DNA from: Ardenticatenaceae bacterium | Lineage (GTDB): Bacteria > Chloroflexota > Anaerolineae > Promineifilales > Promineifilaceae | Direction: 5' to 3' | DNA length: 64,000 bases | NCBI GenBank assembly: GCA_020634565.1 | Contig: JACKBN010000015.1 | Span: 62,001 to 126,000, forward strand | Shown: positions 28,351 to 37,039 of the stretch, piece by piece | Layout of the letters: each line of letters starts with the position of its first letter | Position numbering within the stretch: position 1 is the first letter of the stretch | Position numbers and translations under genes: made by a program | Notes under the pieces: generated by a model | Told to the model about the DNA's origin: nothing | What the model saw: only the letters and a program-made list of their open reading frames with translations | The model's database searches: none

Positions 28351-28713
28351 TTATTCAGAATCGTCGTCTTTATCGCCCCCTTGCTGCGGAAAACGGAAGA
28401 ATTGTTCGGCCAGGCTAGATGGCAGCCGAATTTCGCCAAACTGACGCTCATAGTTGGCAATGTTTTGTGCCAGCGCGTTTTGCAGCATTTTGGCATGCAT
28501 CGGGGACATGATCACCCGGGACAGCACGCGACCACGAGGCGTGCGTGGTAAAACCTGAGCAAAATCGAGCACAATTTCCCCCGGTGTATGGCTAATGAAG
28601 GCCAGGTTGGCGTAAACGGCCGCTAGCTCTTTGGGGATATCAATTGCAATGCGCTTTTGCCCGGGTTGTGGTTGTGGGGTTGGGTTAGGATTCGGATCTG
28701 GTGTATCGCTCAT
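28351..28713 (-). CDS. DUF3467 protein
   Basis: 120 residues. A Pro-rich N-terminal tail (residues 4-18, alternating Pro with Asn/Gln) precedes a DUF3467 domain: YANLAFISHTPGEIVLDFAQ, then RGRVLSRVIMSPMHAKML. The C-terminus is acidic. DUF3467 proteins are small cytosolic proteins of unknown function found in many bacteria and archaea. A ggagaa site precedes the ATG. It is a single gene converging on the methyltransferase. Confidence 0.85.
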   Translation of the reverse strand: MSDTPDPNPNPTPQPQPGQKRIAIDIPKELAAVYANLAFISHTPGEIVLDFAQVLPRTPRGRVLSRVIMSPMHAKMLQNALAQNIANYERQFGEIRLPSSLAEQFFRFPQQGGDKDDDSE

Positions 28714-28944
28714 TTTATTCTCCGTAAAAAATCAGACAATCTTCTTGATTGGACACGATTTTGCCTGTGTTGACACAAATTGCTGCTCTACGTCCTTTTT
28801 ATCGCAAGAAGGGGTAACCACGCAACTTTGGCTACAGCTCTCATTTTGTGTCAGGTGCCTCTCTGTGTAAAATACCGCTCAACCAGTAAGCGTTATTCAA
28901 ATTCAGATTGGGCCGAAACGGCCGTTATCAGTTGGGGATGGATT

Positions 28945-29589
28945 GTGTTTAACAAGAATAATTTGCTTTCTTATCTGATTGTGTTGTTTGTGGGGGTGAT
29001 TCTGGGAGCAGGGGGCGTGGCGTTGGCCGGACGTGTGCAGCCGGCACCCATACTCATTCAGCCACCAGCGCCAACGGCCGTACCTGATCCGACTGCTACC
29101 CCTGGCCCACTGCGTGTCTTTGTGAGCGGAGCCGTGACTGTACCCGCGGTGTATGAATTGGCTCCCGGCAGCATTATGCAGCAAGCGATTGAACAGGCTG
29201 GCGGTTTTACCGAAGAAGCGGATACGGCCGTTGTGAATCTGGCACTGCCCTTGCAGGATGGTATGCAAATTTATGTGCCTACCGTGGCTGAAACGGCCGT
29301 ACAAGGGCCACCGGTCGTGGCTAATCCCGTGGTTCGTTCCGAGGGTATCGACATCGGGAATGCTCCCGCAGAAGAGGGCGGCAGCACTGGTGGTTTAGTT
29401 AACATAAACAGTGCCGACGTGGCCGAGCTGGACACATTGCCAGGGATTGGTCCTAGCACCGCCGAAAAGATTGTCGAATACCGCGAGACCAACGGACCCT
29501 TTGCTACCATTGACGAAATCATGAGCGTCTCTGGTATTGGTCCGGCCAAATTTGAACAAATTCAAGCATTTATTACCGTAGGAGAGTGA
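28945..29589 (+). CDS. comEA: ComEA-like competence protein: SLBB plus helix-hairpin-helix
   Basis: 214 residues: one N-terminal membrane helix (about 8-30), a Pro/Thr linker, an SLBB domain (about 55-115, VFVSGAVTVPAVYELAPG), a linker, and a double helix-hairpin-helix at the C-terminus (VNINSADVAELDTLPGIGPS, SVSGIGPAKFEQIQ). This is the layout of ComEA, which binds incoming DNA outside the membrane during transformation. The GTG at 28945 follows a gggga site; longer in-frame starts add an implausible leader. No comEC lies adjacent. ComF at 54.1 kb is the only other competence-type gene here. Confidence 0.85.
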   Translation: MFNKNNLLSYLIVLFVGVILGAGGVALAGRVQPAPILIQPPAPTAVPDPTATPGPLRVFVSGAVTVPAVYELAPGSIMQQAIEQAGGFTEEADTAVVNLALPLQDGMQIYVPTVAETAVQGPPVVANPVVRSEGIDIGNAPAEEGGSTGGLVNINSADVAELDTLPGIGPSTAEKIVEYRETNGPFATIDEIMSVSGIGPAKFEQIQAFITVGE

Positions 29590-29628
29590 AAACTGCCCCT
29601 TTAGACGGAGCGGTTCTCAATCCAGCTT

Positions 29629-30744
29629 ATGCCCCGAGAGACTTTTTTTACCGCCACCGCTGCCCGACTGCTCAGCTTGCCTTTTCGCCTTGTCAGACGG
29701 CCGTTTACGCCACCACAAAAAGCCCTCATTTTGCACCCTTGCTGCCTCAGTCAGGTGATGCTGGCTACGCCGCTGCTCTCCGTATTAACCAATGCTTTCC
29801 CAGAAACACAGTTTGATTGGGCCGTGAGCGAATGGGCCAGACCCGCCATTGCCAAAAATCCACACATCACCGAGCTTTTGCCCACGGGTGATTTGGGCAT
29901 TGCGCCGATGTCTTTTTCGGAACTGCGCGCTGTGTCTGGGCAGCTGCGGCAGGGTGGCTATGACACCTGTTTTATTTTGGGACGCTCCAGCTTGCTCTCC
30001 TGGGTGGCGTGGCAGGCAGGCATTCCGCAGCGCATCGGCGTGGCTTCTGGCGGGCGCGGCTTTGCCCAAACGCTGGTGGCTCCGGTGCGCACCGGGCAGC
30101 AGCACGCCACGGATATTTATCTTTCGCTGGCTGAAGTGTGTGATATTGATCTGCCCCCTGGCGAACGTCCGCCAATGGCTTATTACCCGGCAGATGATGA
30201 CCGTACGGCCGTTACCCAACGCCTGATTGATGAGTTGGAATGGTTGGGGGATGTACCGCTGGTGGTAATTCACCCTGGTGGTGGAGAAGGGTCATTGTAC
30301 GAAGACCCGTTGAAACGCTGGCCTAGCGAACGATTTGTGCTGCTAATCAATCATTTGGCTCGTCAGCACGATGCACGCATTTTGATCGTGGGCAGCCGAC
30401 ACGATCAGGCCTTGGCTACTGCGATTGATGGCATGACTTCGGCACGCTGTGGCAACTGGGCCGGGCGCGTGACATTGGGCGAGCTAGGTGCTCTGGCAGA
30501 GATTGCAAATTTGTATGTGGGCAATGACACAGGCCCCACGCACATCGCGGCAGCTGTGGGCTGCCCCACGCTGGCCATCTTTGGTCCCAGCAACCCGGCC
30601 CTCTCGGCCCCCTACGCCCCAAATAGTGAGCGGGTGATTACCTTGTGGCAGGGACAGGATGTACGGCCGTTCACCTGGGAAGAAGGCGTCACCGTCAATC
30701 AGGCCATCAAAGCAGCCGATAAATTGCTTCGTTTGAAAAGCTAA
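29629..30744 (+). CDS. GT9-family (heptosyltransferase-like) glycosyltransferase
   Basis: 371 residues with the two Rossmann domains of GT9. The N-terminal half has ILHPCCLSQVMLATPLLSVL. The C-terminal half has VVIHPGGGEGSLYEDPLKRW and the nucleotide-sugar site YVGNDTGPTHIAAAVG. GT9 enzymes in LPS-making bacteria add heptose from ADP-heptose. Here, with sortase and no LPS genes in view, another sugar donor or acceptor is likely. It lies 39 bp after comEA on the same strand. Confidence 0.88.
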   Translation: MPRETFFTATAARLLSLPFRLVRRPFTPPQKALILHPCCLSQVMLATPLLSVLTNAFPETQFDWAVSEWARPAIAKNPHITELLPTGDLGIAPMSFSELRAVSGQLRQGGYDTCFILGRSSLLSWVAWQAGIPQRIGVASGGRGFAQTLVAPVRTGQQHATDIYLSLAEVCDIDLPPGERPPMAYYPADDDRTAVTQRLIDELEWLGDVPLVVIHPGGGEGSLYEDPLKRWPSERFVLLINHLARQHDARILIVGSRHDQALATAIDGMTSARCGNWAGRVTLGELGALAEIANLYVGNDTGPTHIAAAVGCPTLAIFGPSNPALSAPYAPNSERVITLWQGQDVRPFTWEEGVTVNQAIKAADKLLRLKS

Positions 30745-30750
30745 GCCCCT

Positions 30751-32232
30751 CTATTTGGTTACAGAAGGCATATACAATCGGTAAACCACAATTTCTACCG
30801 CGCCAATATCACACCGCTGAGACTGTGGGCGTGCTAACCCTCGCTGGTCGCTGGCCAGGCAAGCATTGCCGCCGCTGCCTGGGGTGGCCGGGTTGCCTGC
30901 GTCCACAACCGGACTGGTGAGCTTGGGCGTGTGGTAAGCGGCTCCTTCTGCTGGGGAGGTGATGCCATTGAGGTTCGGATCAACACCTTGTAAATCTCCC
31001 GATTGCGTAAGAAACGTACAGCTTTGATCGCTTGAAAGATTATATCCCCGGGAAACAAAGTTACCGGTGCCCCCGCAAACCGTCAGCCCGGAAGTTCCTA
31101 ACGCGGAAGAAATAATGCTGTTTTTAATTTCTACTGTGCCGCCATTGGCAAAAATAGAGGTGCCAAAGGTGAGGTGCAGGGTGACATTGTTGAGAACGGC
31201 CGTACCGCTTTGATTATACAGGCCCGGTCCATTGGCACTGTGCTGATTGTCTAGGCCCGTGTTGCGGCTAAACGTGCTGTTGTTGGCTGTGAGCCCACCT
31301 TCATTGTAAACACCGGCCCCTGCATCTGCCTGATTTTGCACGACGGCGCTGTTGGTGAGCGTGGCGGTGCCGCTGTTATGCAGCCCGCCGCCATTTTGCG
31401 CAGCGACGTTACCACTGCCCAGATTGACGTTTGTGGCTTGCAGCGTGCCCTGATTGAAGATGCCGGCACCCGATTGCGCTTCGTTGTTGGACATGTCACT
31501 TGTGTTGAAGGTAAAGCTGCGTCCGGCTGCATTGTAAACGCCGCCGCCTGAGTTGCTGACAACGTTACGCTGTATTGCTGATTGGTTTTCGACAAAGACC
31601 GTGCCGTTATTGTAGATGCCGCCGCCATCCGTAGCGCTGTTGTCTGTGAGGGTGAGATCGTCGGCGTTAAGGGTGCCATTGTTGTAGATAGCACCGCCGG
31701 AGGTAACGGCCGTATTCAACTGCATCGTCACGTCGGTTAGCTGGACCGTGCTGCTGGCGCTGGTGATGTACAAAGCTCCGCCGTTGCTAGAAACATTGTT
31801 ATTGTTTAGGGAGCTGTTTGTGATGGTAAGATCACCGCCGTTTAGCAGAATGCCGCCCCCATTGGTGCCGCTGCCATTTTGGATGATCATGTTTTGCATA
31901 ATGACGGTGGGGCTGCCGTTGATGGTTACGGCCGTACCGCCAGCCTGAGCATTAATCGCGGTTGTTTGTCCCACAAAAGTCAGCGATTTGTTGAGCGTGA
32001 TTCTTTCTTCATAGGTTTCTTTGTTAATGGGAAATGTCAGAACGTCGCCGCTGATGCTGCCGTTAATGGCTGCCTGGATAGACGAAAACTCACAGCCGCC
32101 TGTTTTACAAACAGTGTGCGTAGCCGCTCTGGCTGGTTGAATGCCAAACTGCCCGATTGTGAAAAAGGCAAGCAAAAACAGGCTCAATTTTAGCCACGCT
32201 TTTGCAGAATAGGTGTTGTGATGTTGCAACAT
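30751..32232 (-). CDS. secreted right-handed beta-helix protein
   Basis: 493 residues. A signal peptide (about 1-37, cleaved near ARAATH) leads into many short Asn/Gly-rich coils with repeating patterns (GGGIYNNGT, GGGVYNAAG, GAGIFNQGT), typical of polymorphic-outer-membrane or pectate-lyase-like beta-helices. The C-terminus carries a RGLARPQSQRCDIGAVE-type choice-anchor module often found on surface proteins. The ATG at 32232 has gggaggcaaac upstream and is preferred over the start at 32286. It is probably an adhesin or surface structural protein. It converges with the GT9 gene. Confidence 0.85.
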   Translation of the reverse strand: MLQHHNTYSAKAWLKLSLFLLAFFTIGQFGIQPARAATHTVCKTGGCEFSSIQAAINGSISGDVLTFPINKETYEERITLNKSLTFVGQTTAINAQAGGTAVTINGSPTVIMQNMIIQNGSGTNGGGILLNGGDLTITNSSLNNNNVSSNGGALYITSASSTVQLTDVTMQLNTAVTSGGAIYNNGTLNADDLTLTDNSATDGGGIYNNGTVFVENQSAIQRNVVSNSGGGVYNAAGRSFTFNTSDMSNNEAQSGAGIFNQGTLQATNVNLGSGNVAAQNGGGLHNSGTATLTNSAVVQNQADAGAGVYNEGGLTANNSTFSRNTGLDNQHSANGPGLYNQSGTAVLNNVTLHLTFGTSIFANGGTVEIKNSIISSALGTSGLTVCGGTGNFVSRGYNLSSDQSCTFLTQSGDLQGVDPNLNGITSPAEGAAYHTPKLTSPVVDAGNPATPGSGGNACLASDQRGLARPQSQRCDIGAVEIVVYRLYMPSVTK

Positions 32233-32705
32233 ATGTTTGCCTCCCGCAGGTAGGGGAAATATGGGGTACGAAATACCCGGATTCAACTACCAAGGCTGCT
32301 GATGTGTTATTTTCTGAGTTCTAAAGATACAACGAGTGAGCTGTAAGAGCAGGCAACATTTTGAGATGCAAGGACTGCATGTGTCTGCTTTCTTCAGAGC
32401 AAATCGTCATCAAGCGGCTCCGCCTGGAGATTGCCTGAAACAAATTTGAATGTCAACAAGGTGAATGGGGAACGGCCGTTTCTCCCAAAACAGCTATCCA
32501 TCACACAAACATAAACCTACCAACAGCATCGTAGACAGCCTCACTTACGAGGGAGGTTACGAGGTTGTGCCACTTATGGCACTTAAAAGTTTGCTTTGGT
32601 AAAATGTCTTCCCCACTTTTGAGTTCATCACAGGAGCTGCCTGAATGATGACCACTGCAAAACCAATGCAGGCGAAAAACGCATTGAGGAACGAAGAGGC
32701 AAAGC
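32233..32705. other. 473-bp region without a convincing gene
   Basis: Intergenic DNA between divergent genes (beta-helix protein and oppD). It holds one AACGGCCGTT palindrome (near 32471) and a small hairpin gtgcc/ggcac near 32570. I see no tRNA-like fold and no open frame with coding character. The promoters of both flanking genes are expected here, but none stands out clearly. Confidence 0.6.
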
Positions 32706-33719
32706 GTGCAGAATAATAATCAAAACATCTTAGAAATTAAGGGCCTAAAAACTCAGTTCTTTACTGAAGCGGGCGTGGTTCGTGCCGTAGACGGCATTGA
32801 TATCAACGTTAAGCGGGGTGAAGTGTTGGGTCTTGTGGGCGAGTCTGGCTGTGGCAAAAGCGTTACCTCCCTGTCCATTATGCGTTTGGTGGGCCAACCC
32901 GGAAAAATTGTTGAAGGGCAGATTGTTTTTGATAGCGAAGATCTGTTGAAGCTGTCTGAATCCCAGATGGTAAAGATTCGCGGCAACCGCATTTCGATGA
33001 TTTTCCAGCAGCCGCAAAGCTGCCTGAACCCCGTTTTTAAGATTGGTGACCAACTTTCCGAAGTGCTCTCTATTCATCAGGATTTGGGTAAGGAAGCAGG
33101 GCAAAAGCGAGCCGTTCAGCTGTTGAGCATGGTGGGTATCCCCGAGCCGGAATCGCGGGTGAACTCATATCCGCACGAAATGTCTGGCGGTATGGCCCAG
33201 CGCGTAATGATTGCCATGGCGCTGGCCTGTGTGCCCGAGCTTTTGATTGCCGATGAGCCAACCACTGCCCTGGACGTGACCATCCAGGCCCAAATTTTGG
33301 ACCTCATGCGCAATTTGCGCTCCAAAATGGAAACCTCCATCATCTTGATTACCCATGATTTAGGGGTTGTCGCCGAAATGTGCGACCGAGTGGTGGTGAT
33401 GTATGCGGGACGTGTGGTGGAAGAGGCCCCGATTATCGAGTTGTTTCAGTCGCCCAAACATCCGTATACGGCCGCTCTTATTGGTTCTACGCCGGTTTTG
33501 GGGCAGGCAGACAAAGAATTGGTAACGATTCCTGGCTCTGTGCCCAACCTCATTGATTTGCCACCGGGCTGTAAATTTGCCCCGCGCTGCCTGGCCCGCG
33601 TCGAAAACGAACTGGAAAAATGTACGGAAGTCGAGCCAGAGCTAGAGGCAATTACCTCTAACCGCAAGGTTCGCTGCTGGCTGTATGAAGAAGCAAAAAC
33701 AAAACACGGAGAGTCATGA
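32706..33719 (+). CDS. oppD: oligopeptide-type ABC transporter ATPase, OppD/DppD family
   Basis: 337 residues. It has the Walker A (GESGCGKS), ABC signature (MSGGMAQRV) and Walker B (LLIADEPTTALD) motifs, plus the C-terminal oligopeptide-transporter extension with its Cys pattern (PPGCKFAPRC). It starts at GTG with an agagg site. It would energise import of peptides or other small solutes. Its partner oppF overlaps by four bases, but no permease or binding protein is adjacent on either side, which is unusual for this family. Confidence 0.93.
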   Translation: MQNNNQNILEIKGLKTQFFTEAGVVRAVDGIDINVKRGEVLGLVGESGCGKSVTSLSIMRLVGQPGKIVEGQIVFDSEDLLKLSESQMVKIRGNRISMIFQQPQSCLNPVFKIGDQLSEVLSIHQDLGKEAGQKRAVQLLSMVGIPEPESRVNSYPHEMSGGMAQRVMIAMALACVPELLIADEPTTALDVTIQAQILDLMRNLRSKMETSIILITHDLGVVAEMCDRVVVMYAGRVVEEAPIIELFQSPKHPYTAALIGSTPVLGQADKELVTIPGSVPNLIDLPPGCKFAPRCLARVENELEKCTEVEPELEAITSNRKVRCWLYEEAKTKHGES

Positions 33720-34798
33720 TGGCAACGGAACAGGAACAAAATGGCAGCGCCACCAAACAAAAAAAGCGTGTTTTGGTTGAAGTTAACAACATTGTGAAAT
33801 ATTTCCCGGTGCGGTCTGGGCTGTTGCAGCGGGTAAGTGGCTGGGTTAAGGCGGTTGATGATGTCTCCTTTTTCATCTACGAAGGCGAAACCTTTGGGTT
33901 GGTTGGCGAATCTGGCTGCGGCAAAACGACAATCGGCCGTACCATTTTGCGGCTCATTCCAGCTACCTCAGGCAGCGTGGTGTTTGATGGGCAAAATCTG
34001 TTTGACCTGACGGCCAACGAGCTGAAAAAGATGCGCCGTAACGTCCAAATCATCTTTCAGGACCCGTACTCTTCGCTTGATCCGCGCATGCCGATTGGCG
34101 AAAGCATTGCTGAGGGGCTGCGCATTCACACCGACAAAAGTTCCCCTGAGCGATACGACATTGTTGTGGAAATGTTGACACGCGTGGGAATGCGCGCAGA
34201 TCATGCCCGGCGCTATCCGCACGAGTTTTCTGGTGGGCAGCGGCAGCGCATTGGTATTGCGCGTGCGCTGGCCCTACGGCCGAAATTTATCGTTTGTGAT
34301 GAGCCTGTGTCCGCGCTGGATGTGTCTATTCAGGCCCAGGTGCTGAATATTTTGCGCGAGCTGCAAAAAGATTTTGGCCTGACGTACCTGTTTATTGCCC
34401 ACAATTTGAGCGTGGTGGAGCATTTTAGCGACCGGGTGGGCGTGATGTATCTGGGCAAAATGGTGGAGATGGCTTCGCGCGATGATTTGTATCGCGATCC
34501 GCTGCATCCATATACGCAGGCGTTGATGTCTGCCATCCCGATTCCTGACCCGACGCTAAAGCGGCAGCGGGTTATTTTGGAGGGGGATGTGCCTAGCCCG
34601 CTGAATCCACCCAGTGGCTGCCGTTTTCACACGCGCTGCCCGCTGGCCTTCGACAGATGCTCTCAGGAAGAGCCGCCCTTTAAGGATTACGGCGAGGAGC
34701 ATTATGCTGCGTGCTGGCTGTTGGAAACAGGTGAGAAAGGGGCGAGCAAGCTGACGCGCGAAAACTTGCCGGATGAGGCCCGCGTGGTTGAAGTGTAA
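33716..34798 (+). CDS. oppF: oligopeptide-type ABC transporter ATPase, OppF/DppF family
   Basis: 360 residues, the second ATPase of the pair, with GESGCGKTTIGR (Walker A), FSGGQRQRIGIARAL (signature) and FIVCDEPVSALDV (Walker B). The characteristic N-terminal segment KYFPVRSGLLQRVSGWVKA places it in OppF. The C-terminal extension (PPSGCRFHTRCPLA) is also present. The ATGA overlap with oppD implies coupled translation. Both genes lack full ACGGCCGT sites over 2.4 kb, unlike most of the window. Confidence 0.93.
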   Translation: MMATEQEQNGSATKQKKRVLVEVNNIVKYFPVRSGLLQRVSGWVKAVDDVSFFIYEGETFGLVGESGCGKTTIGRTILRLIPATSGSVVFDGQNLFDLTANELKKMRRNVQIIFQDPYSSLDPRMPIGESIAEGLRIHTDKSSPERYDIVVEMLTRVGMRADHARRYPHEFSGGQRQRIGIARALALRPKFIVCDEPVSALDVSIQAQVLNILRELQKDFGLTYLFIAHNLSVVEHFSDRVGVMYLGKMVEMASRDDLYRDPLHPYTQALMSAIPIPDPTLKRQRVILEGDVPSPLNPPSGCRFHTRCPLAFDRCSQEEPPFKDYGEEHYAACWLLETGEKGASKLTRENLPDEARVVEV

Positions 34799-34828
34799 GT
34801 TGCTCTAGCTGATTAAATTGAGGTGAAG

Positions 34829-34855
34829 AAAGGTCTGTTTTGCAGGCCTTTTTTG
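34829..34855 (+). terminator. intrinsic terminator after oppF
   Basis: An AAGGTCTG / CAGGCCTT stem (one G-T pair) with a TTTTG loop and six T, 30 bp after the oppF stop. Confidence 0.75.
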
Positions 34856-34896
34856 TTGGACGGCCGTTTGCATGACGTGAAGATGCGCCAACGGTT

Positions 34897-34909
34897 CGTC
34901 ATTATGACG
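34897..34909. promoter_or_regulatory. palindrome cgtcattatgacg upstream of the receiver-roadblock gene
   Basis: A 13-bp odd palindrome (cgtcat-t-atgacg) 9 bp upstream of the -35 box at 34919. Its position suits a regulator site, but no known family was identified. Confidence 0.4.
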
Positions 34910-34918
34910 ATTGTCTAC

Positions 34919-34948
34919 TTGTCTTAAACTGTTGGCAGACCCTATAAT
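34919..34948 (+). promoter_or_regulatory. predicted promoter of the receiver-roadblock gene
   Basis: TTGTCT (34919-34924), an 18-bp spacer and a perfect TATAAT (34943-34948), about 30 bp ahead of the ATG at 34980. Confidence 0.65.
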
Positions 34949-34979
34949 GGTCAAAAGCGAACAGGATTGTGATTAAATT

Positions 34980-36128
34980 ATGGCCGATGCAAAGCAGATT
35001 TTAGTCGTTGATGATCATTTTGAGATGTTGGAGTTTTTGCGCTCGATGCTGGAACTATCGAACCAGGATTGTGAGGTTTTGGCGGTGCCTTCAGCAGAAG
35101 AGGGTTTGTTGGAACTGCGCCGTTCTCAGTTTGATTTGCTCATTACCGATGTGCGTCTGCCGGGCATGAGCGGCTTTGATCTGGTGCGCCGACTAAAAGC
35201 GTTAGGGCGCGACGTGCCCGTGATCATGATTACGGCGTACTCTTCCAGCCAGGGCAAAAAAGAGGCGGCCGATTTGGGCGTTTACCGCTACTTCCAGAAG
35301 CCTTTGGATACGGACAGCGTGCTAACGGCCGTACACACCGCTCTTCATGGTGAAGCGGCCTCTCTGCCAGAAGCTACCCCGCTTGCCACTACCTCGGCGG
35401 CTACGGCCGTTTCTGATGATTTACAACGTCGTCTGGATTCACTGCGGGTGGATACGGGGGCGGTTCATCTTACGCTGGCTTCAGCCATAGGTGAGATTTT
35501 GTTTTCTGCGGGAGACGGCCGTCAGTTTGATTTGCCCAAGTTGATTAGCATTACGGCTGAGAATTTGAGCAACAGTTTCTTGCTGGCAGATGAACTAAAG
35601 GCCACAGATCCGTTTACACTGCAATATCATCTGGGCCAGGATTTTGAGTTTTATTGTGCCAACGTGGGGCGCGGTCACTTTTTGACGCTCTTTTTCGACA
35701 TTGCGGCCCGACGTGGCCGTATCGGCACGATTTGGGTATTTACTCAGCGAGCCATCAAAGATTTGTTACTGCTGCTGCCGTCATTAAATGAGCTGCCGCA
35801 AGCCGCTACCCCCAAAGCTGTAGAACCACAGACAGCGACCGCACCTGCTCCAGTGAAGACAGTGCCGGAAACGGCCGTTTCTACCCCTGAACCGCCTCCG
35901 GCCCCCGTTGTAGAAGAGGCAGAGGTTCCAGCGGACTATCTGGACATTGCCCCTGATGAGTTGATGGATTTGCTTTCTGGTGGAGAAGGCCCGGTAGACG
36001 AATCAGCCGATTTGGACGCTTTTTGGGACACCACCAGCGCAGATGAAGGGGCGGATATCAGTCGGGGTATTTCGCTGGAAGAAGCGCTGGAGCGCGGCCT
36101 CCTCGATTTTAACGATGATAGCGCTTAG
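34980..36128 (+). CDS. response regulator with receiver and roadblock-like domains
   Basis: 382 residues. The N-terminal receiver (1-122) has a full phosphorylation site: Asp11-Asp12, Asp57 in LLITDVRLPG, Thr in MITAYS and Lys in FQKPLD. A middle domain (about 145-275) has the alternating alpha/beta pattern of roadblock/LC7 proteins (GAVHLTLASAIGEILFSAGD, VGRGHFLTLFFD). The tail is a Pro/Ala linker and an acidic end. With no DNA-binding domain, it probably works through protein contacts, as roadblock proteins do with small GTPases. The roadblock call rests on pattern only. Its stop overlaps the convergent HAD gene by three bases. Confidence 0.75.
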   Translation: MADAKQILVVDDHFEMLEFLRSMLELSNQDCEVLAVPSAEEGLLELRRSQFDLLITDVRLPGMSGFDLVRRLKALGRDVPVIMITAYSSSQGKKEAADLGVYRYFQKPLDTDSVLTAVHTALHGEAASLPEATPLATTSAATAVSDDLQRRLDSLRVDTGAVHLTLASAIGEILFSAGDGRQFDLPKLISITAENLSNSFLLADELKATDPFTLQYHLGQDFEFYCANVGRGHFLTLFFDIAARRGRIGTIWVFTQRAIKDLLLLLPSLNELPQAATPKAVEPQTATAPAPVKTVPETAVSTPEPPPAPVVEEAEVPADYLDIAPDELMDLLSGGEGPVDESADLDAFWDTTSADEGADISRGISLEEALERGLLDFNDDSA

Positions 36129-36847
36129 TGATAGACGGTTTGGTTGAGAACGGCCGTTACCTCCGGCAGTTCTTTAATGCGCATTAACGGCAAATCTGTA
36201 TATAGCTCCTCTGGATCATAAATCACTGGCGTCATTCCCGCGCTGCTGGCACCCAGCCCGTCGGCAAAGTAATTGTCCCCCACATAAATGCATTCCGCTG
36301 CCTCCAAATCCGGAAAATAGGAGCGGGCATGGTCAAAAATGGCCGTGTTTGGCTTCCAGCAACCAATCTCTCCGGCTGCCAGCGTCATGTCAAACCACTC
36401 GGTAATCTCTAACTGTGCCAAAACATCGGAGAATGGGCGGGTCCGATTGGATACGACGCCCAGGAGATAACCGGCCTCCTTTAATTCAGTGAACAACTGC
36501 ACAGCACCCTCCGCCAGGGTCACTTCTGGCAGATAGTCTGAGCCAAAATATTCTCGTACACGTCGGGCGTGCACTTCTAAATTCTCCGTTGCTTCTACTG
36601 TTTCCAGAAGCTGGCGTGAATAGTTGATCCAAAACGCATCTTCTCCCAGGCGTTTCATTTCATCCAGCAACAGTTGATCTTGTCCCCAATAGCGATGGGA
36701 CCAGATTTTTACCCGGCGTACGGCCGTTTCATCAATCTCAATTTGTTGGGTGCGGGCAAAATCAACAAATGCTTGTGTGGGAGAAGGGGTGGGAATGCGT
36801 AAAGTGCCGTCTAGATCAAAAAAAATGGCTTTGTACTGTTTTGTCAT
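36125..36847 (-). CDS. HAD-superfamily hydrolase
   Basis: A 240-residue phosphatase-like enzyme with all four HAD motifs: FFDLDGT (nucleophile Asp), VVSNRT, the Lys in CWKPNT, and YVGDNYFADGLG. The helical cap follows motif I, as in the phosphoglycolate phosphatase/haloacid dehalogenase group. The ATG at 36847 has caggagtacgc upstream; an upstream in-frame start at 36862 is less likely. Substrate unknown. It is divergent from the mannosyl-lipid synthase gene. Confidence 0.88.
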   Translation of the reverse strand: MTKQYKAIFFDLDGTLRIPTPSPTQAFVDFARTQQIEIDETAVRRVKIWSHRYWGQDQLLLDEMKRLGEDAFWINYSRQLLETVEATENLEVHARRVREYFGSDYLPEVTLAEGAVQLFTELKEAGYLLGVVSNRTRPFSDVLAQLEITEWFDMTLAAGEIGCWKPNTAIFDHARSYFPDLEAAECIYVGDNYFADGLGASSAGMTPVIYDPEELYTDLPLMRIKELPEVTAVLNQTVYH

Positions 36848-37039
36848 GCGTACTCCTGACATGAAGTGATAAAGCGTAGGCGATTAATAGTTGTTTGGTG
36901 GCAAAGGAACCGTTACAATCGGCCAGTTTTTTGGCAATGGTCACTTCAAATAGACTGTGTTTTGCGTAAGAAACGGCCGTTGCTTTCGGAATTGTCACTA
37001 ATTAATGACTTAAAGGCAATTCTCAGGCAGGTAAATATT

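Noticed and set aside
28771..28853. A 9-bp inverted repeat ttgacacaaa/tttgtgtcag upstream of comEA
   Set aside because: The arms are short and 65 bp apart, which can arise by chance, and no supporting context was seen.
36866..37039. A 58-codon N-terminal extension of the mannose synthase
   Set aside because: The extension is Arg/Trp-rich and unlike the family, and the ATG at 37040 coincides with the conserved VIVPTYNEADN start.
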